From contig CM018036.1 in NCBI GenBank assembly GCA_008638375.1, forward strand, positions 7,749,892 to 7,813,891: 64,000 nt of DNA. The letters are read 5' to 3'. Positions 13,246 to 23,928 of the stretch are shown here, piece by piece. The notes beneath the pieces are model-generated. The model saw only the letters and a list, made by a program, of their open reading frames with translations. It searched no databases and had not been told where the DNA came from. Within the stretch, counting starts at the first letter, position 1, and the number at the start of each line of letters is the position of its first letter. The position numbers and the translations under genes were made by a program. This DNA comes from Nyssa sinensis (Eukaryota > Streptophyta > Magnoliopsida > Cornales > Nyssaceae).

Positions 13246-16200
13246 GGCATATATATGTCATGTTTTATGTATCTACATGTCCCGTATTTCATGTGCATTG
13301 ATCATGCCCATGCATCGTCATATTATCACCATGCATAATTATCATATAAATTTAGCTTAGGGACCTTAACTCTCAATTTAGTGCACTTGTGCACTATTTC
13401 CCTCTCAAATGCATAATTCCTTAATGTGTTAATTTGTCAATTAACACTAGTTTAAAGTTTTGCCACCTTGTAATAATCGTTATTATTTAATCATATTTTT
13501 TTTAAAGAATTACCATCGCTATTGACCAAGTTTAGTTATACACTAATGTCACCTTACCTCTTTTAACTAGTGCTAGTCATCATTGTAATTAGGATGGAAT
13601 ATTACATTAGGCTTGGAGCTAGCCAATATCCCAAATAAAGAGGCTACAGAGACTAACTCGTGCACATCGCGTATCATGCCAAAATTTAGCTTGCATCCCA
13701 TCACCTATCTCAAAATTGACCTATAGAACAAAATTTTGCTAGCTCTTCCAAACACCCTTCCATAAACCCACCCCAAAAGACATTTATATCTCCCGAACCC
13801 GATGACCCACCCCAAGAAATTTCATACTTCCTTTCCACCACCCTCCTCCACAATCACTTCTCCAACAAAGCCTAATTAAACACCTCCAGCCCCTTAGCTA
13901 AGTTTTTGCTAAGAAGCTAGGAATGTGAAGACAAACATAAAAGTAAGTAATAAGGCTCACTAAAGTACTCTTAATTAAAGTAAACATTCCCCCATCCAAC
14001 AAATATTGTCTCTTCTACCCAAATAGCTTTCGTTAGAATCTTTCTTGGTGTTGCACAAAAGTAACCACAAAAAAACCCTCAACACAATTTCAATTATTCT
14101 CAATATTTTTATTATTCAAGATCAAAAGCTGCTTCAAAGAGAAATTTAACCCCACTATTTATAGGGGATATTCCTAACACATAAGGAAAGTAAATAAATC
14201 CCTAAAATTATGGAAAGTTCAAAAATAGAATAAAATTCCTATAATTATGGCAACCCAAAAATATGATAGAATCTCTAATTAATTATCAGGTTCGGTCTTC
14301 TTGCGCCTATGCCTGTAGTAGGTGCAGAATTCCCTAGCATGATCCCCATCTTTTCTACTTCCACATCCCAAATGCATAGACTTAAAAGATGACCAATAAA
14401 GACCCAAATATGAAATAGCAAAGGATCCTACATCATAGCCGACATGAATAGCCAAACTCTCCGTATTGAATCTCTCCCCCAGAATAGCTCACTTTCCCTC
14501 AATTCACTCAAAAAGCTAAAATGTCCTTGAAACATAACAAAGCACATAGCAAAGATCTTAGTTGCTCCTCTTTTACCTCAAGAAAGATAATTGTGTTATT
14601 CACAAATAGCAAGTGTGAAATACCAACAAGCTCTAGCTTGGTTGGTATCTCCACTACCTCCCTTTGTGAGAGGTTTAGGGTTTAAGTCTCCTTAAGGAGA
14701 AAAGTGTGTATGTATGCTAAAAAAAAGAGAGAGTAAAAATAGCAAGTTTGAAACACTAATTTGAGCTCCTTCCTCCCCCCTCCTTAAATCTGGCTAACAA
14801 ACTCCACCCTTATACTTGAACAAAAGAGGGTATAAAGGGACCCCTTGATGCAGTCCTCTCATGTTATGAGAAAAACCTTCTACCAAACCTTTGACCAAAA
14901 TTGAGAATCTACCCACAAAAATACATGATTCCATCCATGTCACCATTTGTCTTCAATTCCCAACATCCGAAGTACTATATAGCAAAAAACCCTAATTTAC
15001 ATAGTCATAAACTTTCTCAATGTCTAGCTTGCACACCACACTTAGAGTCTTGCTCCTTATCCTTGATTCCACACACTCATTGGCCTCCAATGACAACATT
15101 CAAAACTTGCCTCCTTCCTACAAATTTGAGACTCAGACGAAACTTCCCCCATCACCCTTTTCAATCTCAAGGGCAATCTTTTGACAAGAAGCTTATACAC
15201 AATTCTCATTGTGAATTCAAGAATGTCAATGGCACCCCCTATCTATAGTACTAATGCAATATCAGTTTGGATCATTTGAACTCTGGGAGTCTCCTTGTGT
15301 GGTTGTAATATGATAATTCTATGATTGCTTGATCTTGTGAATATAATGCCTAACTAATATTTCCAAATATTCTTCATAATCATGATTTTCTTTCCTTCCA
15401 ATTTGAACCATTTCTTAGCTATATGTAGTCTTGTAGGATTATTAGCTCATCTAAATTAAACCTAGCAACCCCTAAAATCGAAGAAGTTTGATTCTTGTAA
15501 ATGAAATTTGAGAAAAGATTTTAAGACATCATTTGTAGTTAAAATTTATCAGAAAGGCATAATTTCCATTTTTTCTATTTTCAAGCTTTTCAAGTTTTGA
15601 ATATTGTAAGCAATGTTTTGAAACCCATACCATTTCGAGAACTGGAAAAAAGATTTGGTCAGGGATCATTGGTTCAACTATCGGGTTAACCAGAATCAAA
15701 CCAGTGATGTAATGATTACGTTACAAATATATTTATTATTAATCATAATAATAAGAAAAAAATGAGAAATTTTAGTTTTAATTTTTTTTCTAGAGTTTCT
15801 TATCACCTTATTAAACCTAAAAATATATAGAATAATAAAACACAAGAATATTCAAAATAGAATAACGATGTTCAAAAGAACACAATACTGTTATAAAATT
15901 ATATCAAAACAATATTTTAAAAATAAAAATATGATCTCAAAAATTTAAAGTAACTAGTTGCAATATAAAAATTGCAGTAAGATATGGTGTACATGATTTC
16001 AAACTCATAGCAATGAATTTAAAGTTCACATGTAACAACTAAGTCTACTTTTTCAACTTTATATGTTGCCAAAATTGTTGAATCCAAAATTCCAAACAAA
16101 TCTCATGACTAGAGCTAATTAAAAATAAAGTGGTACCCTCAATTTCATGTATCAATTAGGTGATTTTGTGGAGATAAGGATGTTGCATATAGTTGATAAT

Positions 16201-18962
16201 TTAGGCCATGAAATAAGACCACTAATCCCATATCGATTGTAAGAGAAGGTGTCAAGTATAGTGCGCCTATAAAATTACATATACCCCATTTTGTTACATC
16301 CCAAACACTACCTTATGTGAAATTTGGGACATGATCGACTTGTCAGTCTGACAAGCTGTACAAAATCAAAGGAGTTACACCAGCCAGATATAAGCATGTC
16401 AATTCAATCAGCAGAAGCTTAACTGGTGAAGCTCATTTGATACACCAAAATAACACATTTTATCGTAAAAAAACTCTTCATAGCTTGCTTTTTTTTATAA
16501 CATTATTATAAAATCTCAAATTCCTGTCACATGTCAGATAATAACATCAGAGCTTTTCTAACATTATCAAGGTTTGACTATATGAGCATGTCTCATAGGC
16601 AAGACACTAGCTATAAACATGTAACTTCATATTCATACATTTGAAGCATAACTGCATCTCTATCTCGAGCTATCTCCAGCTCCTATAAGAATTCTTCATC
16701 ATGTATCTCGTGCCTCATTATCGTCTTTGTTCTAGCTTCTCGTGTCCCATTATCTTCTTAGTTCTAGGTTTCGTGTCTTCAACATATCTGAAAGGTGGGG
16801 AGGGGAATGGGGTGAGATAAACGAAGTTCAGTAAGTCAGACGCTCTGTCAAAACCAGGAGGATCAAGATTTTCATGTGAAAGAAGCTTAATTCATAACTG
16901 GAGTTCAATATGTCATGGTTAAGGCATTTAATATCAACATGATGTAAAGCATTTCATCAAAAGCATTTTATAACAAAGCTATCTTTGAAATTGTAATTCA
17001 ACATTTCATGAAGATTCATACAAAACTACCATACTAAAAGAATAGTTGTATAATGATTTTTCATTACCAAAGCTCCCATGATATAAAATATTTGAAAATT
17101 CATGTAACATGATAAGTTGTGAAACCATTTACCTTTAAATGGTAACTTTTAAATAGGACTCATAAAATATAGGATGCCCATTACTTTCTTTCCATCCAAA
17201 CAGACCTGACCAACTTGGAATCCGTACCAAACACATACTCAAGCTGCGTCATATAGACGATCTCTCCTAAGGTAGCGTAAAAGAGCTCTATATATATATA
17301 AGCTCAAGTATCATCCCCTTACATGGAACATAACATGAATCAGGTATCGTCCCCCAACATGGACCATAATATGAGTTAGGTATCATCCTCTAACGTAGAC
17401 CATAATAATGCCCCATTGACAACTAAAACCATTCTTTGAACATGTTTTTCAAATATATATGTGGAAAAGGGGTATTGAAAACATTAAACAAGAACGTGCT
17501 TACTCATACCAAACAACTGAAACATATTACAATTGAGATCATTGAGAAAAGTAGCATTTTTGATAGCTAGAAAACATAGTTTCGAAGAGCAAAGTAAAAT
17601 ATACACCACTTTAAAGTCACTTGTCCTTAGTTTTTCTTTAGTCACTTGTCCCTTTTTTTGTGGTGATCTTATAACACGGATCTAATTGCATTTAATTCAT
17701 CAATTAAGACAGTATTGAACCTAAATCATTCCTTAATGTTTCTAACCTGAATGGACCTTATTTTTGGACTCAAAGGTCCCCAAAAATCTTAAGATACCTT
17801 TCTGTTTTTTGGGTTTGTATTATGACTTATTTGACCAAGAAGGATATAATTGTAATTATTACAATTTACATATCACATTTGTCAACATCTGTTTTGCTTA
17901 AGCGGATTCCACCATTGAGTCTGGAATGTCGAAAACCTTAGAATAGCCATTCTTTGGGATTCAATTGGCTGTTTAAATTTAAATTATTTATTAATTTAAT
18001 TTTCCAATGTACACTAAGTACATATATATATATATATATTCTGGATGTAATCATTTACAGCAACATCAAAGTTTCTTAGTGAGTTGAACTTCACCTTTCC
18101 TTTACTAAGTCGCAAGTTTGAAACGCGAGTTCAAAACCCATTTAGTAGCATGCCCTTTATATTTTTCATTTCTTTACAATGTATAAATAATTTCATTAAG
18201 TCTTAGTCACTAGCCACCGTTGTGGCTTAGTGGTTTGAATCACCACTATCCCATACACCACCAAGGTTCAACGCTTGGCTGCCATGTGGCCATTTTATTT
18301 TTAACATTTTAAAACTTTTCAAAATGTTGTCGTTATAACAACCCATCACTGCGCTTGGGTTAGCACTTGACCTGAACCCTGATCCAGGCCCATGCGGCCC
18401 AACCCCCACAGGGTCATCCCCTTCATCCTCCAACGCACTATAGCGACCCAAAAACCCTGGAATTCTTCTCTTATTTTCTTACTATTTTTAATCGCTTTTC
18501 CAACTTAAATCTATCATAAACACTTGGTTTTGACGATTGATTGTCATTTAAGCAATTAGATCGCATCAAAACTCCTCAAATTTCATGGAACTGAACTTCC
18601 CTTCATCACCTACAACTTCATTTTCATTTCTTGACCATTTTCCTTCATTTTTTTTCCTCTCTCTAGATTCATTATTTTCAATTCTCTTTGAACCGCTACA
18701 GGTTATAGGTTACTTGGTTTTGATTTTTAGAACATCCCAATTCACATTTCAAGCCTCATTAGTGGCATTTTTGCCATTTTCTAATGGATTCTCACGAATT
18801 TTCTTCTATTTTCCATTGTTTTTCTCACATTATTATTCATACATGATAATAATTTAGTCATAAAACAGAGAACAAGACCTTACCTATGTTTGAGTTTCAT
18901 AGGTCCTTCAACAGGTGGTTCTCTGCCTCCTCTCTCTTTGCTGCATCTTCTTCTTCACGCAT

Positions 18963-19004
<42 letters not shown>

Positions 19005-22000
19005 ATACATTAGACAATTTGAGATCACAGTACACATTATACATAGATAGATTCTAATCTACTAGGAGTTGCATGGGTGGCTTCCATGCCACTCCATTTA
19101 TTGAGCACACCATTTAATAAAGTGCTTTTAAATTATAAAAGTTGAAAATAGCTATAAAAAAAAATTACACACAACATGGGCTCATAGGGTTTCTAGACTG
19201 GGCAGTTTCTTGAACCATCAATGGTTCGATTAAACTGCTGGTCCAATCACCGGGTTGGATGTTTTGTTTTATTTATAAAAAATGGTTTTTTTTTGCAAGC
19301 ACCTTTGAGAAATTAAACCGACCGGACTGTGAATGGGTTCACGGTTTTTCAGGTCCAACTGGCAGGTCCAGTCCTAATTTTAGAACATTGCCTTTTAATA
19401 AAGTGCTTTAAATTATAAATGCTGAAAACAATAAAAAAAAAATCATGACAACATGAGCTCGTAGGGTTTCTAGACCAGACAGTTTCTTGAACTGTCAATG
19501 GTTCAATTAAACTGCTGGTCCCGCTGCCAGTTTGGACAGTTTGTTTTGTTTTCTTGTTTTATAAAAAAAGCGGTTTTTATTTGCAAGTGGTTTTGAGATA
19601 TTATACCAAATGGACTGTGAACTGGTTCAGGGTTTTTCTGATCCGATTAGCCGGTCCAGTCTGATTTTTATAACATTGATTGTAAGCTTTACTTCCTGGA
19701 ATTTTTTTCCAAACTTTACAAACAGTTACAGGGTTTGTTTCTCACAGTTCTGAAGCCACAAAGACAAGGGCAAAGGTGCTGGCAGATGAAATTGGCTCGT
19801 GGCATCTTGATGTTTGCATAGACAGTGTTGTGTCTGCCCTGCTCTCTTTGTTTCGAACACTTACTGGAAAGCAGCCACGCTATAAGGTAAAAGGGGTGAA
19901 AATACCCTTTCTACTATTTTCATATTTTCTGTCTGTAACCTCTATTTCCCCACATCCATTTTGATTCTCAGTTGTGATTAAAATCTTAGCATTAGCAGTG
20001 TATCTATCTTTTTAAACAGATCTAAACATAATGTGATTTAGGTGATTGTTCTTTCTGTATGTTCTGGAGTTTCATGTGATATGTCTGATTCAAAATTGTT
20101 GATGAGATTGAATGCATTGCTGGCGAACTGCTGTGTGACCATTATCACATTGATTGGGCATTTAAATTTTTAAGTAATTGTTTGTGTGGTTCTGTTTCAA
20201 CAGGTAGATGGGGGATCAAACATTGAAAACTTAGGATTGCAAAACATTCAAGCTCGAATCAGAATGGTGCTAGCATTTATGTTAGCATCACTCATGCCTT
20301 GGGTTCATAACAAAGCAGGTTTCTATCTGGTGTTAGGTAGCTCCAACGTAGATGAAGGATTGCAGTGGTTACCTAACAAAGGTATTATAGATTTTTCACA
20401 TCTGTTACAAATGAGAAATTGCATACTTGATATAACAGGGTTTTGGATCTTGAGTGAACTAATCTTGTATGTTACTGACCTTGGTTATGCTGCTAACCTA
20501 AGCTATGCTCAGATAGATTGTAACTGAAAGTGAGTCTCTCTGAAAATCCTGTTAAATTCTTCCAGAACTTGGATTTTCGTTCAGCAGGGTCAAATCTAGA
20601 AAAAAGCTAACAAACCTGTCCCAATATTGGGATTTCCCTTGACCTTTATAAAGTTGACATGACTAATAGCTCATCTGTCCCAATATAATTTTTTTTTAAT
20701 GAGAATTCCATTTAATCTCTCTTTTGCAGTATGATTGCAGTTCTGCCGATATAAATCCAATTGGAAGCATTAGTAAGCAGGATCTTCGAACATTTCTGCG
20801 ATGGGCTTCCACCCATCTTGGTTACTCGTCTTTGGCAGAAATTGAAGCTGCTCCACCTACCGCTGAACTGGAACCCATACGGTCCAATTACAATCAGGTA
20901 TTTAATTCAGTGTACTTCCTCACTGTTAAGTAATGTTGATTTCTTCTTCTTCTTGCATACGGCGGAGAATTTTCTGAGTTTCTCCTGACCTTTTATGCTA
21001 GGAACTTCGTTCTTTTTTATTCTTGGCTTGAATTGTCTTTTTTTTCTCCGTTCTCTCCCTCCAAATTTTCAATGTTAAGCTTCTTCCCCCCCCCCCCCCC
21101 TCCCCCCCAAAATTTCAGGATCTTCTTTTATATCAGTTTTCAAGAATGTTATTGTTTAAAAATACTTAAGTCTCAAGGGACCCAACCCTTGGGTTGGATT
21201 AGTTAGGAAGAGGCTTGAGTAATATCTCCATCGGTCCCAAGTTCAACTCCCACCCCAAGGCCCACTTACCTATTAAAAAAAAAAAGAAGCCTCAAGGGAC
21301 CCATGGTCTTTAGATTCCCTGGATGGTCCACCAGCAGTCTAGCATCCATTTAGTATACAGCAGCAAGCATGATCTACCATACGCCTGTTGGAATTTTTCG
21401 TTTTAAGTCCATTTTGTCTCCCAAAAGGAGTTGTAAGATCACAATGAGATCACTCAATCCTTTTTTCCCCTTCTTAAAATATCGAGAATTGAACCCTTAA
21501 TCAGCCTTTCCTTGTTGATGCCATGCCACCACTTGTCTACTATGCTAGGCTTTGGCATTTATGGTTTACGTCCATTTTATGAACCACAAATACTTAAAAG
21601 GTAGCTATATCTATATCGGATACTGATATTCCTTGGATATTCATGGAATTCATGTTCGATACTTTCCAAATGTATCTATGATTAATTTTTCAAATTTCAG
21701 ACACATATTTAATACTCGGATGATTTGAAAACATGCCTTTAACATTGAGCTGCAACATTTTTAATACACACACACACACACACACACACACAAGGGTTTC
21801 AAATACTTCCGATTATTTCTTAGATAAGAAAAATTGAGATAGTCCCTGCAACATAACTATCATTTCTCATAAGTTTTAAAATTTTTAAATCTTATAAACG
21901 CATTAAAAAAAAATGTTTGTTATAATATGCATATAGATCATAACAAACAATTTTTTATTTTATTTTATTACTCGTTCATAAATATACATATAGACCTTGT

Positions 22001-23671
22001 CTTTGACATTCATATTCAATTTTTTTGGAATTTGATGTACCAGTGTATTTGTATCGTGTCATATTCGTATACTGTATTTGTGTCCATGATTCAGAGCCTC
22101 CTTTCAAGTCTGCCACTTAAAATGCTGCAGTTAAATAGTTTCTGTAGGGTTTACCTGACCAGTTTCCATCTCTATACCCCCTAACAAATCAACGTTTGAC
22201 CGTTTGACTTGCATTCTGCTTTTTCACTTCTAGAAAAATGTAAAATTTCTTCCAAAGTTCACATTCTTGTTACTTACCAATTGAGTCCAAAAAAAACTCC
22301 AGATAATGTAGTTAGAATCTGATTCAACATTCTGTGTGAAACAGCTGGATGAAGTGGACATGGGAATGACATATGAGGAACTCTCAGTCTATGGAAGGTT
22401 GCGTAAGATTTTCCGCTGCGGTCCAGTATCTATGTTCAAGGTTTGTCTTAAATTTCTTCAATTTGTCCTGGGAAGAAGACCCGCCATTCAGAGAGGAGCC
22501 TAGTCTTTATATACCCAGTTAGCAGACAAGCCCTTTGTCTAACCATCCAAGTGTTCAATTGATACTATATTTGGAAAAAAAAATTAAAAAAAGGAACAAA
22601 ATGATCTATATAGTTTCAAATAAATCCTTAAAAAAAAATATTTAAGCTACTATATAATTTATGGCAAAACTAATCAAATTTGCATGACAGTGACACAAAA
22701 AATTTTATGTTTTTTTTATGTGAAAAAAAAAGGGTCAATACCATAACAAAATGTCACTCTTAAAATATAAGAAAAATTTAATCTAGTAAAGCCACATGAT
22801 TGGGTACTCTATTAACTATAACTTAGAATGCTGTCGTCTGAACTTCTTAATATTGGGTTTATTAGCAGATTAATTTTAAAAGAGAAAAAAAGGAAGCATA
22901 TTTCAGCGACTTAAGATGGACAAGTGTACCAATGTTGGATATGGATACAAATTGTCTAACCTTATGTGGTGCTTTCCTGTTATATTCTAAAAATACTCAC
23001 TAAATTATGTCCACAACGTAGAAAGAATAGATAAACTAGCATACATGAAATGAATAAAAGGATGTGATTGATTCTGCATTCTTGTGCATGTTTGAAGAGA
23101 AATTTTCCAGTAGTGCCGGGTGTGTGTCCAATGTGTGAGAGATTTGACATTCGGCTTTCAAGGGATGGAGTTGTGTTATTGCAGTGTACATGATAAAATC
23201 TATAGGATGGTGCAATTTCTTTTTGGTCATCTCTTTGATGCTGTTGAAATCCTTAAAATTGTCTTTGTTGCAGAATCTCTGCTATAAATGGGGTGCAAGC
23301 TTGACTCCTTCAGAAGTGGCTGATAAAGTGAAGCACTTCTTCAAGTACTATTCCATCAATCGACACAAAATGACTGTATTAACACCTTCATATCATGCTG
23401 AGGTATTATCTCAAACACTAAGCCAAAGTTACAAAGAATAAAACATTCTTCCATCTTCAAAATTTCTGAAGCTAAGTTTTTCGTATTTTCTGATTTACAA
23501 CGGCAAAGCTTACACCCATATTTCTTTATGCAGAGTTATTCACCAGAGGATAATAGGTTTGATCTTCGCCAGTTTCTCTACAATGCAAGATGGCCGTATC
23601 AATTCCACAAGATTGACGAACTGGTGCGTGAGTTAGATGGTGAGAAAGTAGGCAATCACAAAATCAACTGA
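1594..23671 (+). CDS. NADSYN: Glutamine-dependent NAD+ synthetase (13 exons, frame-disrupted)
   Basis: Makes NAD+ from deamido-NAD+ using ATP and glutamine, the last step of NAD biosynthesis (family knowledge; cytosolic in plants). Exons: 1594-1788, 2559-2864, 3510-3733, 3952-4055, 5785-5920, 8147-8316, 9219-9354, 19748-19886, 20204-20381, 20730-20897, 22345-22440, 23274-23402, 23534-23671; every intron is GT-AG. The N-terminal nitrilase-type glutaminase domain shows the triad as E44 ([10 protein letters not shown]), K113 (RPKMWLAND) and C174 (AAEVCEEL). The C-terminal ATP-pyrophosphatase domain has SGGADSSS near residue 356. Length is about 704 aa against roughly 725 for plant homologues. 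Odd: extra bases at 1648, 5887-5889, 8290/8291 and 20364 each break the frame, and splice phases agree only if they are skipped. The C-terminus ends early at the TGA at 23669, with a recognisable tail continuing out of frame to 23736. Either assembly insertions or a recent pseudogene. Confidence 0.93.
1789..2558. other. NAD synthetase intron 1
   Basis: AT-rich intron sequence without coding potential. The part around 2035-2120 (GGTAAATTAGACTGACC...) resembles a dispersed plant repeat I have seen before, but I cannot classify it. Confidence 0.5.
2865..3509. other. NAD synthetase intron 2
   Basis: About 645 bp of AT-rich, non-coding sequence between exons 2 and 3. I see no element in it. Confidence 0.6.
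4056..5784. other. NAD synthetase intron 4, no gene seen
   Basis: About 1.7 kb of non-coding sequence between exons 4 and 5. Short open frames at 4979-5565 have no family resemblance and no coding bias. I see no mobile element boundaries. Confidence 0.5.
6225..6772. mobile_element. Inverted-terminal-repeat element (MITE-like) in NAD synthetase intron 5
   Basis: The left end reads GAAGCACAGATACGACATAG and the right end, read on the minus strand, begins GAAGCACAGGAAACTC. Both are followed by imperfect copies of a GACATAGACACG motif. The right half is rich in CGTGTC words (for example near 6585-6735). The interior is AT-rich and non-coding. This pattern of GACACG-rich inverted ends is a common dispersed repeat in plants. 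The superfamily is not clear from the sequence, and no exact target duplication is visible. Confidence 0.5.
8690..8775 (-). mobile_element. tRNA-derived SINE relic in NAD synthetase intron 6
   Basis: On the minus strand an A-box-like TTGTTAGGTTGAGT (8749-8762) is followed about 36 bp later by a B-box-like GGTTCAAGCCCTG (8701-8713). The order and spacing match RNA polymerase III internal promoters, but the segment does not fold as a tRNA acceptor stem. Relic of a SINE head, inferred from promoter boxes only. Confidence 0.5.
9990..10420 (-). mobile_element. LINE (L1-type) reverse transcriptase C-terminal zinc-binding fragment
   Basis: Minus-strand translation shows, with frameshifts and stops, [14 protein letters not shown], then [10 protein letters not shown], then [14 protein letters not shown] and IEWVMPRNV in that order. 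This is the order of the zinc-binding region found near the C-terminus of plant L1-type LINE polyproteins. The fragment is not functional. It may be the 3' part of the LINE at 13620-15270, split by a later insertion. Confidence 0.65.
10500..12990. repeat. Diverged interspersed repeat, copy A (unclassified)
   Basis: Three landmarks here recur in the same order and strand about 6.0-6.1 kb downstream: a GAGTCTAAAAGGCCC block near 11660, a block around 11799-11860 holding GGATCCAGAATGTTGAAAA, and a GGGTCA-rich block near 12330-12380. The matching places are near 17760, 17901 and 18340. The block at 12060-12100 is a short palindromic GGGTTATCC...GGATAACCC. No coding region is recognisable. Could be decayed LTRs or copies of a non-autonomous element. 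Confidence 0.4.
13207..13246. repeat. (TG)n(TA)n microsatellite
   Basis: About eleven TG units run into nine TA units within intron 7 of the NAD synthetase gene. Confidence 0.9.
13620..15270 (-). mobile_element. Decayed LINE (L1-type) reverse transcriptase, probably nested
   Basis: Minus-strand conceptual translation with many breaks recovers L1-type RT pieces in the expected order. These are a [21 protein letters not shown] stretch near 15220-15140, then ILVKG and [14 protein letters not shown] near 14950-14830, and much later an [19 protein letters not shown] stretch near 13890-13820. Between about 14041 and 14340 an LTR-like piece interrupts it: minus-strand TATAAATAG near 14155-14165, followed by a leader-like AATAATAAAAATATTG. 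Long dead: stops and shifts occur every few dozen codons. Confidence 0.6.
14629..14735 (+). mobile_element. tRNA-derived SINE relic
   Basis: An A-box-like TAGCTTGGTTGGTATC (from about 14633) and a weak B-box-like GGTTTAAGTCTCC (about 14679-14691) are followed by an A-rich end near 14719. Box order and spacing fit a SINE head. No target duplication found. Confidence 0.4.
16290..18930. repeat. Diverged interspersed repeat, copy B (unclassified)
   Basis: Shares three collinear landmarks with 10500-12990 at an offset of about 6.0-6.1 kb. It begins with TGTTACATCCCAAAC, which resembles the start of plant LTRs that read TGTTACATCCC, but the matching other end is not identifiable. A second-hand SINE piece is embedded at 18222-18278. 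No coding region seen. Confidence 0.4.
18218..18300 (+). mobile_element. tRNA-derived SINE relic
   Basis: GTGGCTTAGTGG (18222-18233) matches the A box and GGTTCAACGCTTGG (18265-18278) the B box of a polymerase III promoter at tRNA-like spacing. The flanking sequence does not make a tRNA, so this is a SINE head rather than a tRNA gene. Confidence 0.5.
18967..19002. repeat. (CT)n microsatellite
   Basis: About eighteen CT units within intron 7 of the NAD synthetase gene. Confidence 0.9.
19111..19680. repeat. Tandem duplication of a 281-290 bp unit next to exon 8
   Basis: Two direct, adjacent copies (about 19111-19391 and 19392-19680) each contain TTAATAAAGTGC, a TAGGGTTTCTAGAC block, TTCTTGAAC, a GGTTC-rich centre and end with GGTCCAGTC...AACATTG. 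The GGTTC and GGTCC rich words are typical of a common dispersed plant repeat; a partial relative starts near 15618 (AATGTTTTGAAACCC). Lies about 70 bp before the exon 8 acceptor. Confidence 0.7.
21185..21290 (+). mobile_element. tRNA-derived SINE with 13-bp target duplication
   Basis: The 106-bp insertion is bounded by CTCAAGGGACCCA at 21172-21184 and again at 21291-21303. It contains an A-box-like TTAGTTAGGAAGAGG (from 21199), a B-box-like AAGTTCAACTCCCACC (21239-21254) and ends in a run of A. Exact target duplication, polymerase III boxes and an A tail together define a SINE. It codes for nothing and lies in the sense orientation inside an intron. Confidence 0.85.
21765..21792. repeat. (CA)n microsatellite
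   Basis: About fourteen CA units in intron 10 of the NAD synthetase gene. Confidence 0.9.
22441..23273. other. NAD synthetase intron 11
   Basis: About 830 bp of AT-rich, non-coding sequence. No element recognised. Confidence 0.6.
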
Positions 23672-23736
23672 CCAGGAAAGTGGATGGTATGGGAATTGTG
23701 GCAGCAGGTTCAGGCGATCCCAGAGCTGGCCTTTAG
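23672..23736 (+). pseudogene. Out-of-frame relic of the NAD synthetase C-terminal tail
   Basis: Beyond the TGA at 23669 another frame encodes VDGMGIVAAGSGDPRAGL and stops at TAG 23734-23736. Plant NAD synthetases commonly end in a GVVAAGSGDPxAGL-like tail, so this is the original C-terminus displaced by a net shift of +2 or -1 somewhere between about 23650 and 23668. The catalytic domains are upstream and would not be affected. Confidence 0.75.
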
Positions 23737-23893
23737 CTTCAAAATGGTAGCTAGAAGAAGCTTGCAATTGAGCTCGTTAGATGGATTTGAATTTATCAAT
23801 TATTTTTATTTGCTATGCTGATATATGTAATCGACAAACTGGACCCTTTGGGTCCAATACCCCAGATTCCATGTATAATGATACAGATACTGT

Positions 23894-23928
23894 CATATAT
23901 ATATATGTATGTATGTATGTATGTATAT
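23894..23928. repeat. (AT)n(GTAT)n microsatellite
   Basis: Short AT run followed by about five GTAT units in the 3' flank of the NAD synthetase gene. Confidence 0.85.

Larger units (their letters stand above)
9355..19747. other. NAD synthetase intron 7, about 10.4 kb, filled with repeats
   Basis: This intron separates exon 7 (ending AATAG) and exon 8 (starting TTCTGAAGCC). It is far longer than the other introns of the gene (about 0.1-2.2 kb). It contains LINE pieces on the minus strand (9990-10420 and 13620-15270), two collinear diverged copies of an unclassified repeat (about 10500-12990 and 16290-18930), SINE relics, a (CT)n tract and a 285-bp tandem duplication just before exon 8. Both splice sites are canonical. 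Confidence 0.85.
20898..22344. other. NAD synthetase intron 10
   Basis: About 1.45 kb of non-coding sequence holding a poly-C tract (21086-21108), a SINE (21185-21290), a (CA)n tract (21765-21792) and, near 22040-22100, sequence resembling the GACACG-type repeat of intron 5. Confidence 0.7.

Noticed and set aside
14901..15248. 115-codon plus-strand open frame
   Set aside because: It is antisense to a decayed LINE reverse transcriptase and does not look like a protein of its own.
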